Of a stretch of 64,000 bases of DNA, positions 50,086-59,205 are shown one piece after another. The position numbers and the translations under genes are program-made. The stretch is from contig JANQSA010000002.1 of NCBI GenBank assembly GCA_028284285.1, forward strand, positions 1 to 64,000. The letters are read 5' to 3'. Positions within the stretch are counted from its first letter, which is position 1. Every line of letters begins with the position of its first letter. Under the pieces are notes generated by a model. That model did not search any database. It was not told where the DNA came from and was given only the letters and a program-made list of their open reading frames with translations. The DNA comes from Croceivirga sp. GTDB taxonomy: Bacteria > Bacteroidota > Bacteroidia > Flavobacteriales > Flavobacteriaceae.

Positions 50086-50604
50086 TTATTTAGGCATTAC
50101 CACATCTTCAATGATGTGAATGACACCATTGGAAGCCATTACGTCTGTTTTGGCAATTTTGCTATAGTTGCCGTTAGCATCTTGAAGATAAATTCCGCCA
50201 TCTTTACTTACAGCGGTCACCTTACCACCATTTAGAGTGGTTAATTCGGCCTTACCTTTACCTTTCTCCAAAGCAGCGACTACATCGGCAGCTGCAATTT
50301 TTCCAGACACCACGTGATAGGTTAAGATGGCCGCCAGTTTTTCTTTATTAGCGGGCTGCAAAAGCGAGTTAAGGGTATTCTTATCAATCTTGGCAAAACC
50401 GGAATTAACCGGAGCAAAAACGGTGAAAGGGCCATCTCCTTTCAACGCATTTACTAAATCTGCAGCTTTTAGGGCTGTGACCAAAGTGGAAAAATCATCC
50501 ACTGAAACCGCGATGTCAACAATATCCTTCCCTTTCTGGGCTTTACTGGTTTGTACTGCGGCGATAAGAGCAATAGTAGTGAGGATAAAAATTAATTTTT
50601 TCAT
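50086..50604 (-). CDS. Secreted fasciclin (FAS1) domain protein
   Basis: 172 residues. The signal peptide (about 1-22, ending TSKA) is followed by one FAS1 domain: FSTLVTALKAADLVNALKG, GPFTVFAPVNSGFAKI (H1 motif), ILTYHVVSGKI (YHVV) and NGVIHIIEDVVMPK (H2). FAS1 proteins mediate adhesion at cell surfaces. It is divergent from an ECF sigma/anti-sigma pair, the same grouping as the MPT70/MPT83-SigK-RskA system of mycobacteria, so it is probably the regulon target. Confidence 0.93.
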   Translation of the reverse strand: MKKLIFILTTIALIAAVQTSKAQKGKDIVDIAVSVDDFSTLVTALKAADLVNALKGDGPFTVFAPVNSGFAKIDKNTLNSLLQPANKEKLAAILTYHVVSGKIAAADVVAALEKGKGKAELTTLNGGKVTAVSKDGGIYLQDANGNYSKIAKTDVMASNGVIHIIEDVVMPK

Positions 50605-50635
50605 TTTTTACTGTTTAATTGTTAAAAGTTTAATT

Positions 50636-50643
50636 CAAATCTA
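50636..50643 (-). promoter_or_regulatory. -7-like element upstream of the FAS1 gene
   Basis: Minus-strand TAGATTTG fits TAnnTTTG, about 32 bases ahead of the ATG. There is no TTG at the matching distance; an additional ECF-type promoter recognised by the neighbouring sigma factor is possible but not identified. Confidence 0.4.
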
Positions 50644-50727
50644 TTTGCGCGCTTTTGTTCGTAAATACACGGTAACAATTGCCATGGATGAGCGAAAACC
50701 AATTTTATCATATCTTTAACACCGCCT

Positions 50728-51291
50728 ATGTCCCATCATAAAGAAGACGTTGAAGTAATCAAACGCATCAAAAACAAAGAAAAAGATGCACTCTATCTGC
50801 TTTATGATAAATACTCCGGTGCTCTTTTCGGAATAATTCTTAGAATTTGTCGTAATCAAACGTTGGCTGAAGATTTATTGCAAGAGACATTTATAAAGAT
50901 CTGGGAAAACATTCAGGGTTATGACAATGATAAGGGTAGGTTCTATACCTGGGCGTACAGAATAGCAAAAAATACCACCTTAAATGCCCTAAGAAAATCA
51001 GATATGCTCATCCAAACCGAGGATTTGGGTGTAGTTAAGGATAAAGGCACAACAACAACCGAGGTAGATTTAGATAAACTCAATGGTGCTATAAATACCT
51101 TGGAGCCGCATCATCAGGAAGCGCTCTCTTTGGTATATTTCCGGGGATATACGCATCGGGAGGCCAATGAAGCCATGGGAGTGCCCCTGGGAACATTTAA
51201 AAGTTATGTGCGTCAGGCACTACAGTTACTTCGGGAGAGTTATAAAAGTGAATTGCTGTTGATCTGGTGGTTATTTGTAACTATGGTATGA
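50728..51291 (+). CDS. ECF RNA polymerase sigma factor (SigK-like)
   Basis: 187 residues. Region 2 is LLYDKYSGALFGIILRICR, then LAEDLLQETFIKIWENI and the -10-recognition RFYTWAYRIAKNTTLNALRK. Region 4 is LEPHHQEALSLVYFRGYTHREA, then GVPLGTFKSYVRQALQLLR. This is the SigK-like ECF type that pairs with RskA-type anti-sigma factors. The stop overlaps the anti-sigma start as ATGA. An imperfect -7 box TATCTTTA lies at 50711. Confidence 0.93.
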   Translation: MSHHKEDVEVIKRIKNKEKDALYLLYDKYSGALFGIILRICRNQTLAEDLLQETFIKIWENIQGYDNDKGRFYTWAYRIAKNTTLNALRKSDMLIQTEDLGVVKDKGTTTTEVDLDKLNGAINTLEPHHQEALSLVYFRGYTHREANEAMGVPLGTFKSYVRQALQLLRESYKSELLLIWWLFVTMV

Positions 51292-52043
51292 GAAATAAGA
51301 AGGACATTGTGGAGGAAGGTTTACTGGAGAAGTACCTATTGGATGAGCTTACCGCAGAAGAAGTGGAAAAAGTGGAGTTGGCCCTTGCCCATGACCCGGT
51401 CTTAAAGGAAAAGTTTCAACTTTTGGAGGCGGACTTTGAAAAAATGGCATTTGAAAACGCCATTGCTCCTCCGGTGGCGGTAAAATCCAAGCTGATCACC
51501 CGTCTGGAACGCTCAAGAGTCAAAACCTTGTCTCCCAATTGGTTATGGATAGCAGCAAGCCTCGCTGCTCTATTTTTGTTAAGTACCCTCTGGATGTTTA
51601 CAAATTGGCAATCCACAAAAAATGAATTGAATTCGTTAAAAAATCAATCCGTAGTGTTGCAGGAACGCCTGGAAGAGTTAGAGGAAAACTATGCACTTAC
51701 CAACAATCGGCTGCAAATCATTAATAGCCCCGCTACCATACCCTTTGTGCTTAAGGGCAATGAGAAAGCACCTGACTCCCGGGCTGTGGCCTTTGTGAAC
51801 CACACCAACAAATTGGTGGTGGTAAACCCAAGAGGCCTACCCTCCTTACCCAAACACCAAACCTATCAAATGTGGAGTGATGTGGAAGGAGAAATGATTA
51901 ACATGGGACTACTCCCCACAGATAAAGATTTGGTTACCTTAAAGTATATAGATCATGCGGAATCCCTGAATATTACCATTGAACCGGCAGGGGGCAATGA
52001 CCACCCTACCGTGGAACAACTAATTTCTGCCGTTACCTTATGA
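51288..52043 (+). CDS. RskA-type anti-sigma factor
   Basis: 251 residues. A cytoplasmic helical part (about 1-75; LLEKYLLDELTAEEVEKVE) binds the sigma factor, with no zinc motif. One membrane helix (WLWIAASLAALFLLSTLWMF, about 80-100) and a short coiled coil follow. The extracytoplasmic RskA domain shows KLVVVNPRGLPSLPKHQTYQ, SDVEGEMINMGLLP and LNITIEPAGGNDHPT. Such factors hold the sigma at the membrane until proteolysis. The ATG at 51288 overlaps the sigma stop. Confidence 0.93.
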   Translation: MRNKKDIVEEGLLEKYLLDELTAEEVEKVELALAHDPVLKEKFQLLEADFEKMAFENAIAPPVAVKSKLITRLERSRVKTLSPNWLWIAASLAALFLLSTLWMFTNWQSTKNELNSLKNQSVVLQERLEELEENYALTNNRLQIINSPATIPFVLKGNEKAPDSRAVAFVNHTNKLVVVNPRGLPSLPKHQTYQMWSDVEGEMINMGLLPTDKDLVTLKYIDHAESLNITIEPAGGNDHPTVEQLISAVTL

Positions 52044-52051
52044 TCTAACGT

Positions 52052-53668
52052 TTAGGAAACCATGATAAAATCCGTATTTACCATTTCATTGGACAGTAAT
52101 ACGGCATCCAGATCAATGCCTTCAATAGGTTTTATGATCTCTAATTCAGGATCCCACTCAATTCTACGCCCCAATTTCCAGGAGAGTCCTGCCATGTGAG
52201 CGGATATGGCCTCTTCAAAACCTTCTTTTATCCCACAACTTACGGTGCCATCATTTTTAATAGCGCTTAACCATTCCCTCATGTGGAGAAAGGTAGAATC
52301 CACCCGTTTTCCATTAATATAGGTCCACATTAAGCCTTTATCGGCAAAATATTGCGATGTGGCTGAAGAAATCGCATCCGGTGAATTGGCACCCGGATCA
52401 TATTGGTAAATGGGCGTCCCGGGATACATTTTTTCATTCTCCAGCATCTCACGGTATCGGGTAGAACCGCCATCCGGCCATATGGTAAGCCTGTTGCCCA
52501 GTTCCATTGTAGCATCATGCCCCATTAAAATAGTTGGCCGACTAAATCCATTTCCCAATGTAGCACTATAGCAAAATGTCATTCCCATTTCTTTTCCCCG
52601 CAGTTGACTACTTCCCGTACTGAAATTTGGGAATTCCATATTTACTTGTAACACGTCGGGGACATTTCTTCCGTCATTATGGGTGTATACCCCACCGGAA
52701 GCCATAACCGAATCAGGGATCCCCATATTGAGTACGCAGTTCAAACGATCATAGTCATGGGTCAATAGATCTCCTGAAAGTCCCGAGCCGTAAGCCCACC
52801 ATTTTCGCCATCTAAAAAAATGGTTTTTGTTAAAAGGAATCTTCGGTGCAGTGCCTAAAAATTGCTCCCAATCAATGGTAGTTTCATTGGCATTTTCATC
52901 TATTTCATAATTCCAGGCCCCATTGTCATCATTTCTATTCGTATTGGTTTGAATGAGGGAGACATGGCCCAAAGTACCTTTGTCCACAATATCTTTTGCC
53001 GTTCTAAAACTAAGGGTTTGCCTATGTTGGTGGCCTACGGAAAAAACAGCCTTTGATTGTTGGGCGGCCTCCCGTAAACGGTAGGTTTCTTCAATGGTAT
53101 GGGTCATGGGCTTTTCCACATACACATGGATGTTATTCTCCAGGGCTTCAATGGCCATAGGCGCGTGCCAGTGATCCGGAGTGGCAATGACCACCGCATC
53201 AATATCGCCGCTATGGATCATTTCCTGATACGTACGATATCGCTTTATGGTATTATCCGAAGTAGAAAATGAATTGAGTGCCCGCTCTGCTTTAACATCA
53301 AAAATATCACATACCCCAGCTAGTTTCACATTTAGTTTTTCCTGGTTCATGAAGTCCTCCAGGCCCTTGTTATCAGGATTTTCCCGGGTGGCTAATTCCA
53401 TATCCGCTATCCATTCTTTGGTGGCAAATCCCAAAGAGCGACAAAGCTGCTCCCCGCGAATGCCAAAACCAATGATCCCCACTCGTATAGGGTCTCCCGA
53501 AATACCGGGAACCGCCTGTGGCAATGAGGGGGTAATATTAAGTTGCTGCAGTATTTCGGTGCGTTCTCGTCTTTTCCCTACTATTGAAGCCGCTCCTGCC
53601 CACCAGACTGCTCCTAAAATGGGTAATCCGCCTAACCCTTTTAATAAATCTCTTCTAGTCCATTTCAT
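52052..53668 (-). CDS. Tat-exported Gfo/Idh/MocA family oxidoreductase
   Basis: 538 residues. The twin-arginine signal is TRRDLLKGLGGLPILGAVWW. A NAD(P)-binding Rossmann fold follows (VGIIGFGIRGEQLCRS, then AVVIATPDHWHAPMAIEA) with the EKP lysine in YVEKPMTHTIEE. The C-terminal alpha/beta domain is long, as in the Bacteroidota secreted subgroup. Export folded with bound cofactor is implied. The substrate is unknown, probably a sugar derivative. Its ATG overlaps the DoxX gene's stop by four bases. Confidence 0.92.
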   Translation of the reverse strand: MKWTRRDLLKGLGGLPILGAVWWAGAASIVGKRRERTEILQQLNITPSLPQAVPGISGDPIRVGIIGFGIRGEQLCRSLGFATKEWIADMELATRENPDNKGLEDFMNQEKLNVKLAGVCDIFDVKAERALNSFSTSDNTIKRYRTYQEMIHSGDIDAVVIATPDHWHAPMAIEALENNIHVYVEKPMTHTIEETYRLREAAQQSKAVFSVGHQHRQTLSFRTAKDIVDKGTLGHVSLIQTNTNRNDDNGAWNYEIDENANETTIDWEQFLGTAPKIPFNKNHFFRWRKWWAYGSGLSGDLLTHDYDRLNCVLNMGIPDSVMASGGVYTHNDGRNVPDVLQVNMEFPNFSTGSSQLRGKEMGMTFCYSATLGNGFSRPTILMGHDATMELGNRLTIWPDGGSTRYREMLENEKMYPGTPIYQYDPGANSPDAISSATSQYFADKGLMWTYINGKRVDSTFLHMREWLSAIKNDGTVSCGIKEGFEEAISAHMAGLSWKLGRRIEWDPELEIIKPIEGIDLDAVLLSNEMVNTDFIMVS

Positions 53669-54147
53669 AATGCATCCGTTTTTGCCAATTTTCGATTTCT
53701 AAAATACTCCAGGCCAAATTTCCTTCCTGTGGGAAGGTAGTAAACGACCAACAAGGCTACCAATTCAATCAGGTTTTTGTTTACCAACCAATAGTTGCCC
53801 TCAACATTTAACTGCGTTAAACCCGGGAATGGGGGGTGCGATAAATAATACATGGCCAATAGCCCAATACCCACTATAGCCCCAATACGTTCAAAAATAC
53901 CTAGCAGAAGCGTTATTCCTACGAAAACGAGTGCCGCCATATTTAATGTATCTACCCAATACATGATACTGTCATTTGCCAAAGCTGTAAAAACTGACTT
54001 TAAAGGTCCTTGTGCGGATGCCAGGTATCCATAGGATGTCCAATCCGGATTGTACACTTTTGAGATACCTTCGTACAAAAAATGCCACCCTATTAATACC
54101 CGCAAAATGGTGACAACTACAGTTATTTTGTTTTGATTTCGGTTCAT
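53665..54147 (-). CDS. DoxX-family membrane protein
   Basis: 160 residues with four hydrophobic helices: ITVVVTILRVLIGWHFLYEG, then YWVDTLNMAALVFVGITLLLG, IGAIVGIGLLAMYYLSH and NLIELVALLVVYYLPTG. This is the DoxX/DoxD layout. DoxX-like proteins are often membrane partners of secreted redox enzymes, and pairing with a Tat-exported Gfo/Idh/MocA oxidoreductase recurs in Bacteroidota. Here the two genes overlap by four bases, implying joint function, possibly passing electrons to quinone (inference). Confidence 0.88.
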   Translation of the reverse strand: MNRNQNKITVVVTILRVLIGWHFLYEGISKVYNPDWTSYGYLASAQGPLKSVFTALANDSIMYWVDTLNMAALVFVGITLLLGIFERIGAIVGIGLLAMYYLSHPPFPGLTQLNVEGNYWLVNKNLIELVALLVVYYLPTGRKFGLEYFRNRKLAKTDAL

Positions 54148-54336
54148 CGAAGTTTGTTCGCTTTTAGTAAAAAAATGATAGCAAGGTTGACGAAGAACCG
54201 GACAGAAGTCAGGTTCCCCAAAGCCTAACCCTAAATATAGGTTGCCTCTAAAGCTACAAAAATGATTATTGTTAGGAAACCGGATTTTCTTTACGGGTAG
54301 CCAAACGCTCTTTACGATCGCACCCCCCGAGAAGGC

Positions 54337-55638
54337 TTAGGCCGGCTTCCCGTAGAGATCAAAATCAGATGCTTCTGAAATTGTGATGGTCGCAAAATCA
54401 CCGATTTTTACATAGTGTTTTGAAGCATCTATTAGCACTTCATTATCCACATCCGGCGAGTCAAATTCCGTACGCCCTACGAAATAATTACCTTCTTTCC
54501 GATCTATAATACAACGGAAGGTTTTCCCTATTTTCTCCTGATTTAACTCCCAGGATATCTGGGATTGAATCTCCATAATTTCACTGGCCCGTTGCTGTTT
54601 TACTTCTTCCGGGACATCATCCTTTAATGAATAGGCATGGGTATTTTCTTCATGGCTGTAAGTAAAACAACCCAAGCGCTCAAAGCGCATTTCCCGCACC
54701 CAATGTTTTAAGGTTTGAAAATCCTCATCCGTTTCCCCGGGATAACCCACAATCAGGGTGGTTCGGATGGCCATTTCGGGAACGGCTTCCCTAAAGTCCT
54801 GAAGTAATTTCGTGGTCTTTGCCTTGGTCGTCCCCCTACGCATGCTTTTCAGTATGGGATCGGCGATATGTTGCAAGGGGATGTCGATATAGTTACAGAT
54901 TTTGGGCTCGGTTCGCATCACCTCCAGGACGTCCATCGGAAATCCCGTGGGAAAAGCGTAATGCAATCGTATCCACTCAATACCTTCCACTTTTACCAAT
55001 TCCTTTAGCAAGGCCGCTAAATTTCGCTTTTTGTACAGGTCCAACCCATAATACGTTAAGTCCTGTGCGATCAGGATCAATTCTTTTACCCCTTTGGCAG
55101 CTAATCCGGAGGCTTCCGTCACCAGATCTTCAATGGGTTTACTTCTATGTTTGCCGCGCATTAACGGGATGGCACAGAACGAACAAGGCCTGTCGCACCC
55201 CTCGGCAATCTTTAAATAGGCGTAGTTTTTTGGTGTGGTGGTCAAGCGTTCGCCCAATAGTTCATGCTTGTAATCCGCCCCGAGGGCTTTTAGCAGATTA
55301 GGTAAATCGCTTGTGCCAAAGTACTGATCCACATTGGGGATCTCCTGTTCCAGGTCCGGTTTATAGCGCTCACTCAAACATCCGGTGACAAATACTTTAT
55401 CCACTTCCCCGGCCTCTTTCTTTTGCACATATTCCAAAATGGTGTTTACACTTTCCTCCTTGGCATTGGCAATAAACCCACAGGTATTGATCACCACTAC
55501 ATTCCCTTCCTCCTCGTGCACCACTTCTTTATTGTTGGCGCGTAATTGCCCCATCAACACCTCGGAATCGTACACATTTTTGCTGCATCCTAAAGTGACA
55601 ACATTGATAGTATTCTTTTTCAGGGATTTAGTGCGCAT
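54337..55638 (-). CDS. rimO: Ribosomal protein S12 methylthiotransferase
   Basis: 433-residue radical-SAM enzyme adding a methylthio group to an aspartate of ribosomal protein S12. The N-terminal UPF0004 domain has cluster cysteines C18, C53 and C87. The radical SAM motif is C148-DRP-C152-SF-C155. The C-terminal TRAM domain ends the protein. LGCSKNVYDSEVLMGQL distinguishes RimO from MiaB. It is a single gene with a -7 box at 55659. Confidence 0.96.
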   Translation of the reverse strand: MRTKSLKKNTINVVTLGCSKNVYDSEVLMGQLRANNKEVVHEEEGNVVVINTCGFIANAKEESVNTILEYVQKKEAGEVDKVFVTGCLSERYKPDLEQEIPNVDQYFGTSDLPNLLKALGADYKHELLGERLTTTPKNYAYLKIAEGCDRPCSFCAIPLMRGKHRSKPIEDLVTEASGLAAKGVKELILIAQDLTYYGLDLYKKRNLAALLKELVKVEGIEWIRLHYAFPTGFPMDVLEVMRTEPKICNYIDIPLQHIADPILKSMRRGTTKAKTTKLLQDFREAVPEMAIRTTLIVGYPGETDEDFQTLKHWVREMRFERLGCFTYSHEENTHAYSLKDDVPEEVKQQRASEIMEIQSQISWELNQEKIGKTFRCIIDRKEGNYFVGRTEFDSPDVDNEVLIDASKHYVKIGDFATITISEASDFDLYGKPA

Positions 55639-55658
55639 ACCTTCTTTTAAATGGAGGG

Positions 55659-55666
55659 CAAAAATA
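55659..55666 (-). promoter_or_regulatory. -7 element of the rimO promoter
   Basis: Minus-strand TATTTTTG (TAnnTTTG) about 21 bases ahead of the rimO ATG. The -33 position falls in the end of the amidase gene and lacks TTG. Confidence 0.45.
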
Positions 55667-55680
55667 CGAAAGTCCGGGCG

Positions 55681-57360
55681 TTAGTCTTTATACCCTTCAG
55701 GAATTTTTCTGGCTTTGGTCAGCGCTTCAAAGGCCGTACCCAATTCATATAACTTGCCTTCTTGAAATTGCCTGGCAATAAACGTAAGATTTACCGGTTC
55801 TCCGCTTTCCCGGCAGCCCATGGGTACCGTCAAGGCCGGATACTCCGCTACCGCAGCGGCTCCGGCATCAAAATTATTAATGGACAGAATGGCATCCAAT
55901 TGATGTTGCGCCATGGGGATATTGAAATAGGTCCGTCCATTTTGTTTCAAGCGTTGTTTTATTATTTGGAGGTCTTCCACTGAAGTACTGTCGGCCAGGA
56001 TCCCATCAAAATAGGTCTGACCGTAAGGAATACGCACTACACTGTCTTGAAGGTTAAAGTGTATCACATCTCCAACAGTTTCCACCCGGACCACGTCCTT
56101 ATTTTTGATTTGGGTAGCGATATACCGCGGCAGATCGTTCTTCATATCGATATTCAAAATGGACAAAAAACCATCAAACGCCACCTCGGGAGGTTCAAAT
56201 TCGATAATAGCAGCCCCGGCTTGTCGCAATTGTGCTACCGTTTCCTTGTAAAGGGAATCGCGCTCCATATAATTTTTCAACACCCCTAATCGTTTTCCCT
56301 TTAACGTAGCATTCCCGGGCGCATACCAGGTTTCCTCCCAATCTGCCTGAACGGATTTACTATCCTGTTCATCAAAACCACGCATGGCATCCATCAAAAT
56401 CCCATTGTCAATCACGCTTTTGGTCATCGGGCCCGGAGTATCCAGCGTACTGGAAATGGGTACGATTCCCGTTCTGCTCAACAACCCTATGGTGGGTTTC
56501 AGTCCCACTACAGAATGCTGTCCCGAAGGCGATAAAATAGAACCTGAAGTTTCTGTGCCCACAGCGGCAACGGCATAATTTGCCGCCACGGAAGCACCAC
56601 TCCCGGCACTGGAACCTCCGGTGTCAAAAACCCGGCGGCCATAGGGATTTAAGGTTTGGCCCCCTACAGCACTTTGTCCATTGGGGCAATCACAAATAAA
56701 GTTCGCCCATTCACTCAAATTAACCTTTCCCAGGATCAAAGCGCCTTTTTCCTTGAGTCGTTCCACAATAAAGGCATCTTCCGTTTCATTTTCCATCAAG
56801 GCAATGGCTCCCGCAGTGGTATTCATCTCCTGAGTACCAATATTGTCTTTTAAGAGAATGGGCATACCGTAAATAGGATGCTGCTCTGCTGAACTTGCCT
56901 CTAATAGTCTGGCTTCTTCCAGTACCCTTGGGTTTAACGCAAGTACCGTATTTAAAGTGGAGGTATTGGGTAATTCGTATTTGTAGATCCGGGTGAGGTA
57001 AAACAACACCAGATCTTCATATGAAAACCTTCCATCGGCAATATGTCCCTGAAGGGTGGGGATATTCTGCTCCAACACCAGGGGTTTCATCCGGTTATAG
57101 GTGGCTTCCGGAAATTGGGCAACCTCCTCGTACAACGGCAAAAACACAGTATTTTTATCCAGCACCTTGCTCTGAATGAACTTGTAGCGCATGTGCTCTT
57201 TTTCATGGTCGGCATTGGCCGCTACTTCGGCAGAATCGTTGTAGGGCGTCCAAAGCACTACTTCCTCTTCCAATGCTGTTGTTTGGGTGTTGGAGGTACT
57301 TTCCCGTTTGCAAGCTGCAAGAGCCAGTAGCATTACACCTCCTAAAATTGCTCTTTTCAT
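55681..57360 (-). CDS. Amidase-signature lipoprotein
   Basis: 559 residues with a lipoprotein signal ending LALAAC (C17), so an extracytoplasmic enzyme. The Ser-Ser-Lys triad of the amidase-signature family is visible: K171 in PILLKDNIG, the GGSSAGSG serine near 250 and S274 in GTETSGSIL. Family members hydrolyse amide bonds. This subgroup is periplasmic and distinct from GatA, which is cytoplasmic and lacks a signal. A peptide-amide or scavenging role is possible. Confidence 0.9.
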   Translation of the reverse strand: MKRAILGGVMLLALAACKRESTSNTQTTALEEEVVLWTPYNDSAEVAANADHEKEHMRYKFIQSKVLDKNTVFLPLYEEVAQFPEATYNRMKPLVLEQNIPTLQGHIADGRFSYEDLVLFYLTRIYKYELPNTSTLNTVLALNPRVLEEARLLEASSAEQHPIYGMPILLKDNIGTQEMNTTAGAIALMENETEDAFIVERLKEKGALILGKVNLSEWANFICDCPNGQSAVGGQTLNPYGRRVFDTGGSSAGSGASVAANYAVAAVGTETSGSILSPSGQHSVVGLKPTIGLLSRTGIVPISSTLDTPGPMTKSVIDNGILMDAMRGFDEQDSKSVQADWEETWYAPGNATLKGKRLGVLKNYMERDSLYKETVAQLRQAGAAIIEFEPPEVAFDGFLSILNIDMKNDLPRYIATQIKNKDVVRVETVGDVIHFNLQDSVVRIPYGQTYFDGILADSTSVEDLQIIKQRLKQNGRTYFNIPMAQHQLDAILSINNFDAGAAAVAEYPALTVPMGCRESGEPVNLTFIARQFQEGKLYELGTAFEALTKARKIPEGYKD

Positions 57361-57475
57361 AGTTTAGGGTTTGTTATTGTAAAGAAGAGAGGGGACTCGC
57401 TTTGAAGCGAGTGACTTAGGCATTTGAAGGGAGACAAAAAACAAAGAAAACAAAAGGAGCAAAACATGCCTTCCC

Positions 57476-58432
57476 CTATATCTTAAAAAAAGAATCTACA
57501 AACTCATATTTATTAAAGACCTGCAGGTCTTCAATGCCTTCGCCTACTCCAATATATTTCACCGGGATCTGGAATTGGTCCGAGATACCTATCACTACCC
57601 CACCCTTGGCGGTACCGTCCAGTTTGGTCACGGCCAAACTGCTTACTTCTGTGGCTTTGGTAAACTGCCTGGCCTGTTCAAAAGCATTTTGGCCCGTAGA
57701 GCCATCCAACACCAACAACACATCATGCGGGGCATCCGGTATCACTTTTTGCATCACCCGCTTTACCTTGGAGAGTTCATTCATCAGGTTCACCTTGTTA
57801 TGCAGCCGGCCAGCGGTGTCAATTAACACCACATCTGCTTCGTCTGCCACTGCGGCATTCAAGGTATCAAAGGCCACCGAAGCAGGATCGCTTCCCATTT
57901 TTTGTTTTACCAGGGGGACCCCCACCCGTTGCGCCCAAACTTCTAACTGGTCAATAGCGGCGGCGCGAAAGGTATCTCCGGCACCTAAAACTACTTTTTT
58001 GCCCTGTTTTTTAAATTGATGGGCCAGTTTTCCAATGGTGGTGGTCTTACCCACCCCATTGACACCAACTACCATGATCACATAAGGCTTGGTGTCTGCA
58101 GGAAGGATAAACTCTTCTTCTTCCCCCACATGGGTTTCGGATAGTAATCCCGCAATTTCTTCCCTGAGAATGCTATTCAACTCTTCGGTACCCAAATACT
58201 TATCCCGGGACACCCGTTCCTCTATCCGTTCTATGATTTTTAAGGTGGTGTCTACCCCTACATCCGAAGTGACTAACACCTCTTCCAAATTATCCAAGAC
58301 CTCGTCATCCACTTTGGATTTGCCGGCTACCGCCTTGGTGAGCTTACCAAAAAAACTGGATTTGCTCTTTTCCAGGCCTTTATCCAGTGTTTCCTTTTTA
58401 TCCTTGGAGAATATGTTTTTAAAGAGACTCAT
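57476..58432 (-). CDS. ftsY: Signal recognition particle receptor FtsY
   Basis: 318 residues. An N domain of helices is followed by the SRP GTPase NG domain: G1 VVGVNGVGKTTT, ADTFRAAAIDQLEVW-type I-box, G3 VLIDTAGRLHNK, G4 VTKLDGTAKGG and the closing VKYIGVGEGIEDLQVF. There is only a short N-terminal A region, usual in this phylum. It receives ribosome-SRP complexes at the membrane. It lies downstream of the DUF4295-rpmG-rpmB genes, beyond a terminator at 58487. Confidence 0.97.
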   Translation of the reverse strand: MSLFKNIFSKDKKETLDKGLEKSKSSFFGKLTKAVAGKSKVDDEVLDNLEEVLVTSDVGVDTTLKIIERIEERVSRDKYLGTEELNSILREEIAGLLSETHVGEEEEFILPADTKPYVIMVVGVNGVGKTTTIGKLAHQFKKQGKKVVLGAGDTFRAAAIDQLEVWAQRVGVPLVKQKMGSDPASVAFDTLNAAVADEADVVLIDTAGRLHNKVNLMNELSKVKRVMQKVIPDAPHDVLLVLDGSTGQNAFEQARQFTKATEVSSLAVTKLDGTAKGGVVIGISDQFQIPVKYIGVGEGIEDLQVFNKYEFVDSFFKI

Positions 58433-58486
58433 GGTTGATTTTGCTTAACATCCAAAGATAGGAAAGTAGTAGGAGTTTATTCAACC

Positions 58487-58522
58487 AAAAAGCCGCCCTG
58501 ATTTGGTCTCAGGGCGGCTTTT
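58487..58522 (-). terminator. Intrinsic terminator after the L28-L33-DUF4295 genes
   Basis: A 14-bp perfect stem AAAAGCCGCCCTGA/TCAGGGCGGCTTTT (58488-58522) with a 7-base loop, then TTTTT on the minus strand. It separates the ribosomal-protein operon from ftsY. Confidence 0.93.
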
Positions 58523-58542
58523 CATCGTTTAGTTTGTTTGGT

Positions 58543-58695
58543 TTATTTCTTAGCCAACCAGTCATTTACCAATTCCGGTGGCATGACCGATTCCACAAAG
58601 GTATAGGCACCGCTTTTGGGTGATTTTACCATCTTAATGGCTTTTGTCAATCTTTTAGAACTGCTCTGTAGTGTTGCTACCGTCTTCTTTGCCAT
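58543..58695 (-). CDS. DUF4295 protein, probable ribosome-associated
   Basis: 50 residues: opening MAKKTVATLQSSSKRLTKAI, then MVKSPKSGAYTFVESVMPPE and a short end WLAKK. It is small and basic, found almost only in Bacteroidota and always next to rpmG and rpmB, as here (6 bases after rpmG). From memory, a small extra large-subunit protein (bL38) was seen in a Flavobacterium ribosome structure and may be this family. I cannot confirm that here. Confidence 0.9.
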   Translation of the reverse strand: MAKKTVATLQSSSKRLTKAIKMVKSPKSGAYTFVESVMPPELVNDWLAKK

Positions 58696-58701
58696 GATCT
58701 C

Positions 58702-58884
58702 TTATTTTATCTCTTTGTGGATGGTCATACGCTTAAGGATAGGGTTGAATTTTTTGATTTCCAACCGATCCGGCGTGTTCTTTTTATTCTTAGTAGTAAT
58801 GTAACGGGAAGTTCCGGGCATACCGGAGTCTTTGTGTTCCGTACACTCTAAAATAACCTGAATGCGATTCCCTTTCTTTGCCAT
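58702..58884 (-). CDS. rpmG: 50S ribosomal protein L33
   Basis: 60-residue bL33: [15 protein letters not shown], then [20 protein letters not shown] and [12 protein letters not shown]. Only one cysteine (C14) is present, so this is the zinc-free form; a zinc-binding paralogue may not exist in this genome. It lies between rpmB and DUF4295 in one operon. Confidence 0.97.
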   Translation of the reverse strand: MAKKGNRIQVILECTEHKDSGMPGTSRYITTKNKKNTPDRLEIKKFNPILKRMTIHKEIK

Positions 58885-58896
58885 CTTGCTCTTTTT

Positions 58897-59133
58897 TTAC
58901 TTTACGTACCCTTTGGCGCGTGATTCCTTCAACACAGCGGAGATTCCTTTTTTATTGATGATCTTGATCCCTTTGGAAGACACATTCAGGGTTACCCATT
59001 TGTCTTCTTCGGGTATGTAGAATTTCTTCTTAAAAATATTGACATCAAACCTACGCTTGGTCTTATTGATGGCGAAGGAAACATTGTTCCCAAACATCAC
59101 CTTTTTCCCTGTAACTTCACAAACTTTGGACAT
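58897..59133 (-). CDS. rpmB: 50S ribosomal protein L28
   Basis: 78-residue bL28: [20 protein letters not shown], then [20 protein letters not shown] and a basic end. It is first gene of the rpmB-rpmG-DUF4295 operon behind the promoter at 59167-59196. Confidence 0.97.
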   Translation of the reverse strand: MSKVCEVTGKKVMFGNNVSFAINKTKRRFDVNIFKKKFYIPEEDKWVTLNVSSKGIKIINKKGISAVLKESRAKGYVK

Positions 59134-59166
59134 CTCCGTAACTTTTGCGTGATTTTATTGAGGCTG

Positions 59167-59196
59167 CAAATTTAGAGATTTCCCGTAGACCCACAA
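59167..59196 (-). promoter_or_regulatory. rpmB operon promoter
   Basis: Minus-strand TTG (59194-59196), a 19-base spacer and TAAATTTG (59167-59174). It is a full consensus promoter about 33 bases ahead of the rpmB ATG. Confidence 0.75.
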
Positions 59197-59205
59197 AATT
59201 CAAAC

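Noticed and set aside
54819-55301. 160-codon plus-strand open frame within rimO
   Set aside because: Antisense to the conserved radical-SAM core of rimO.
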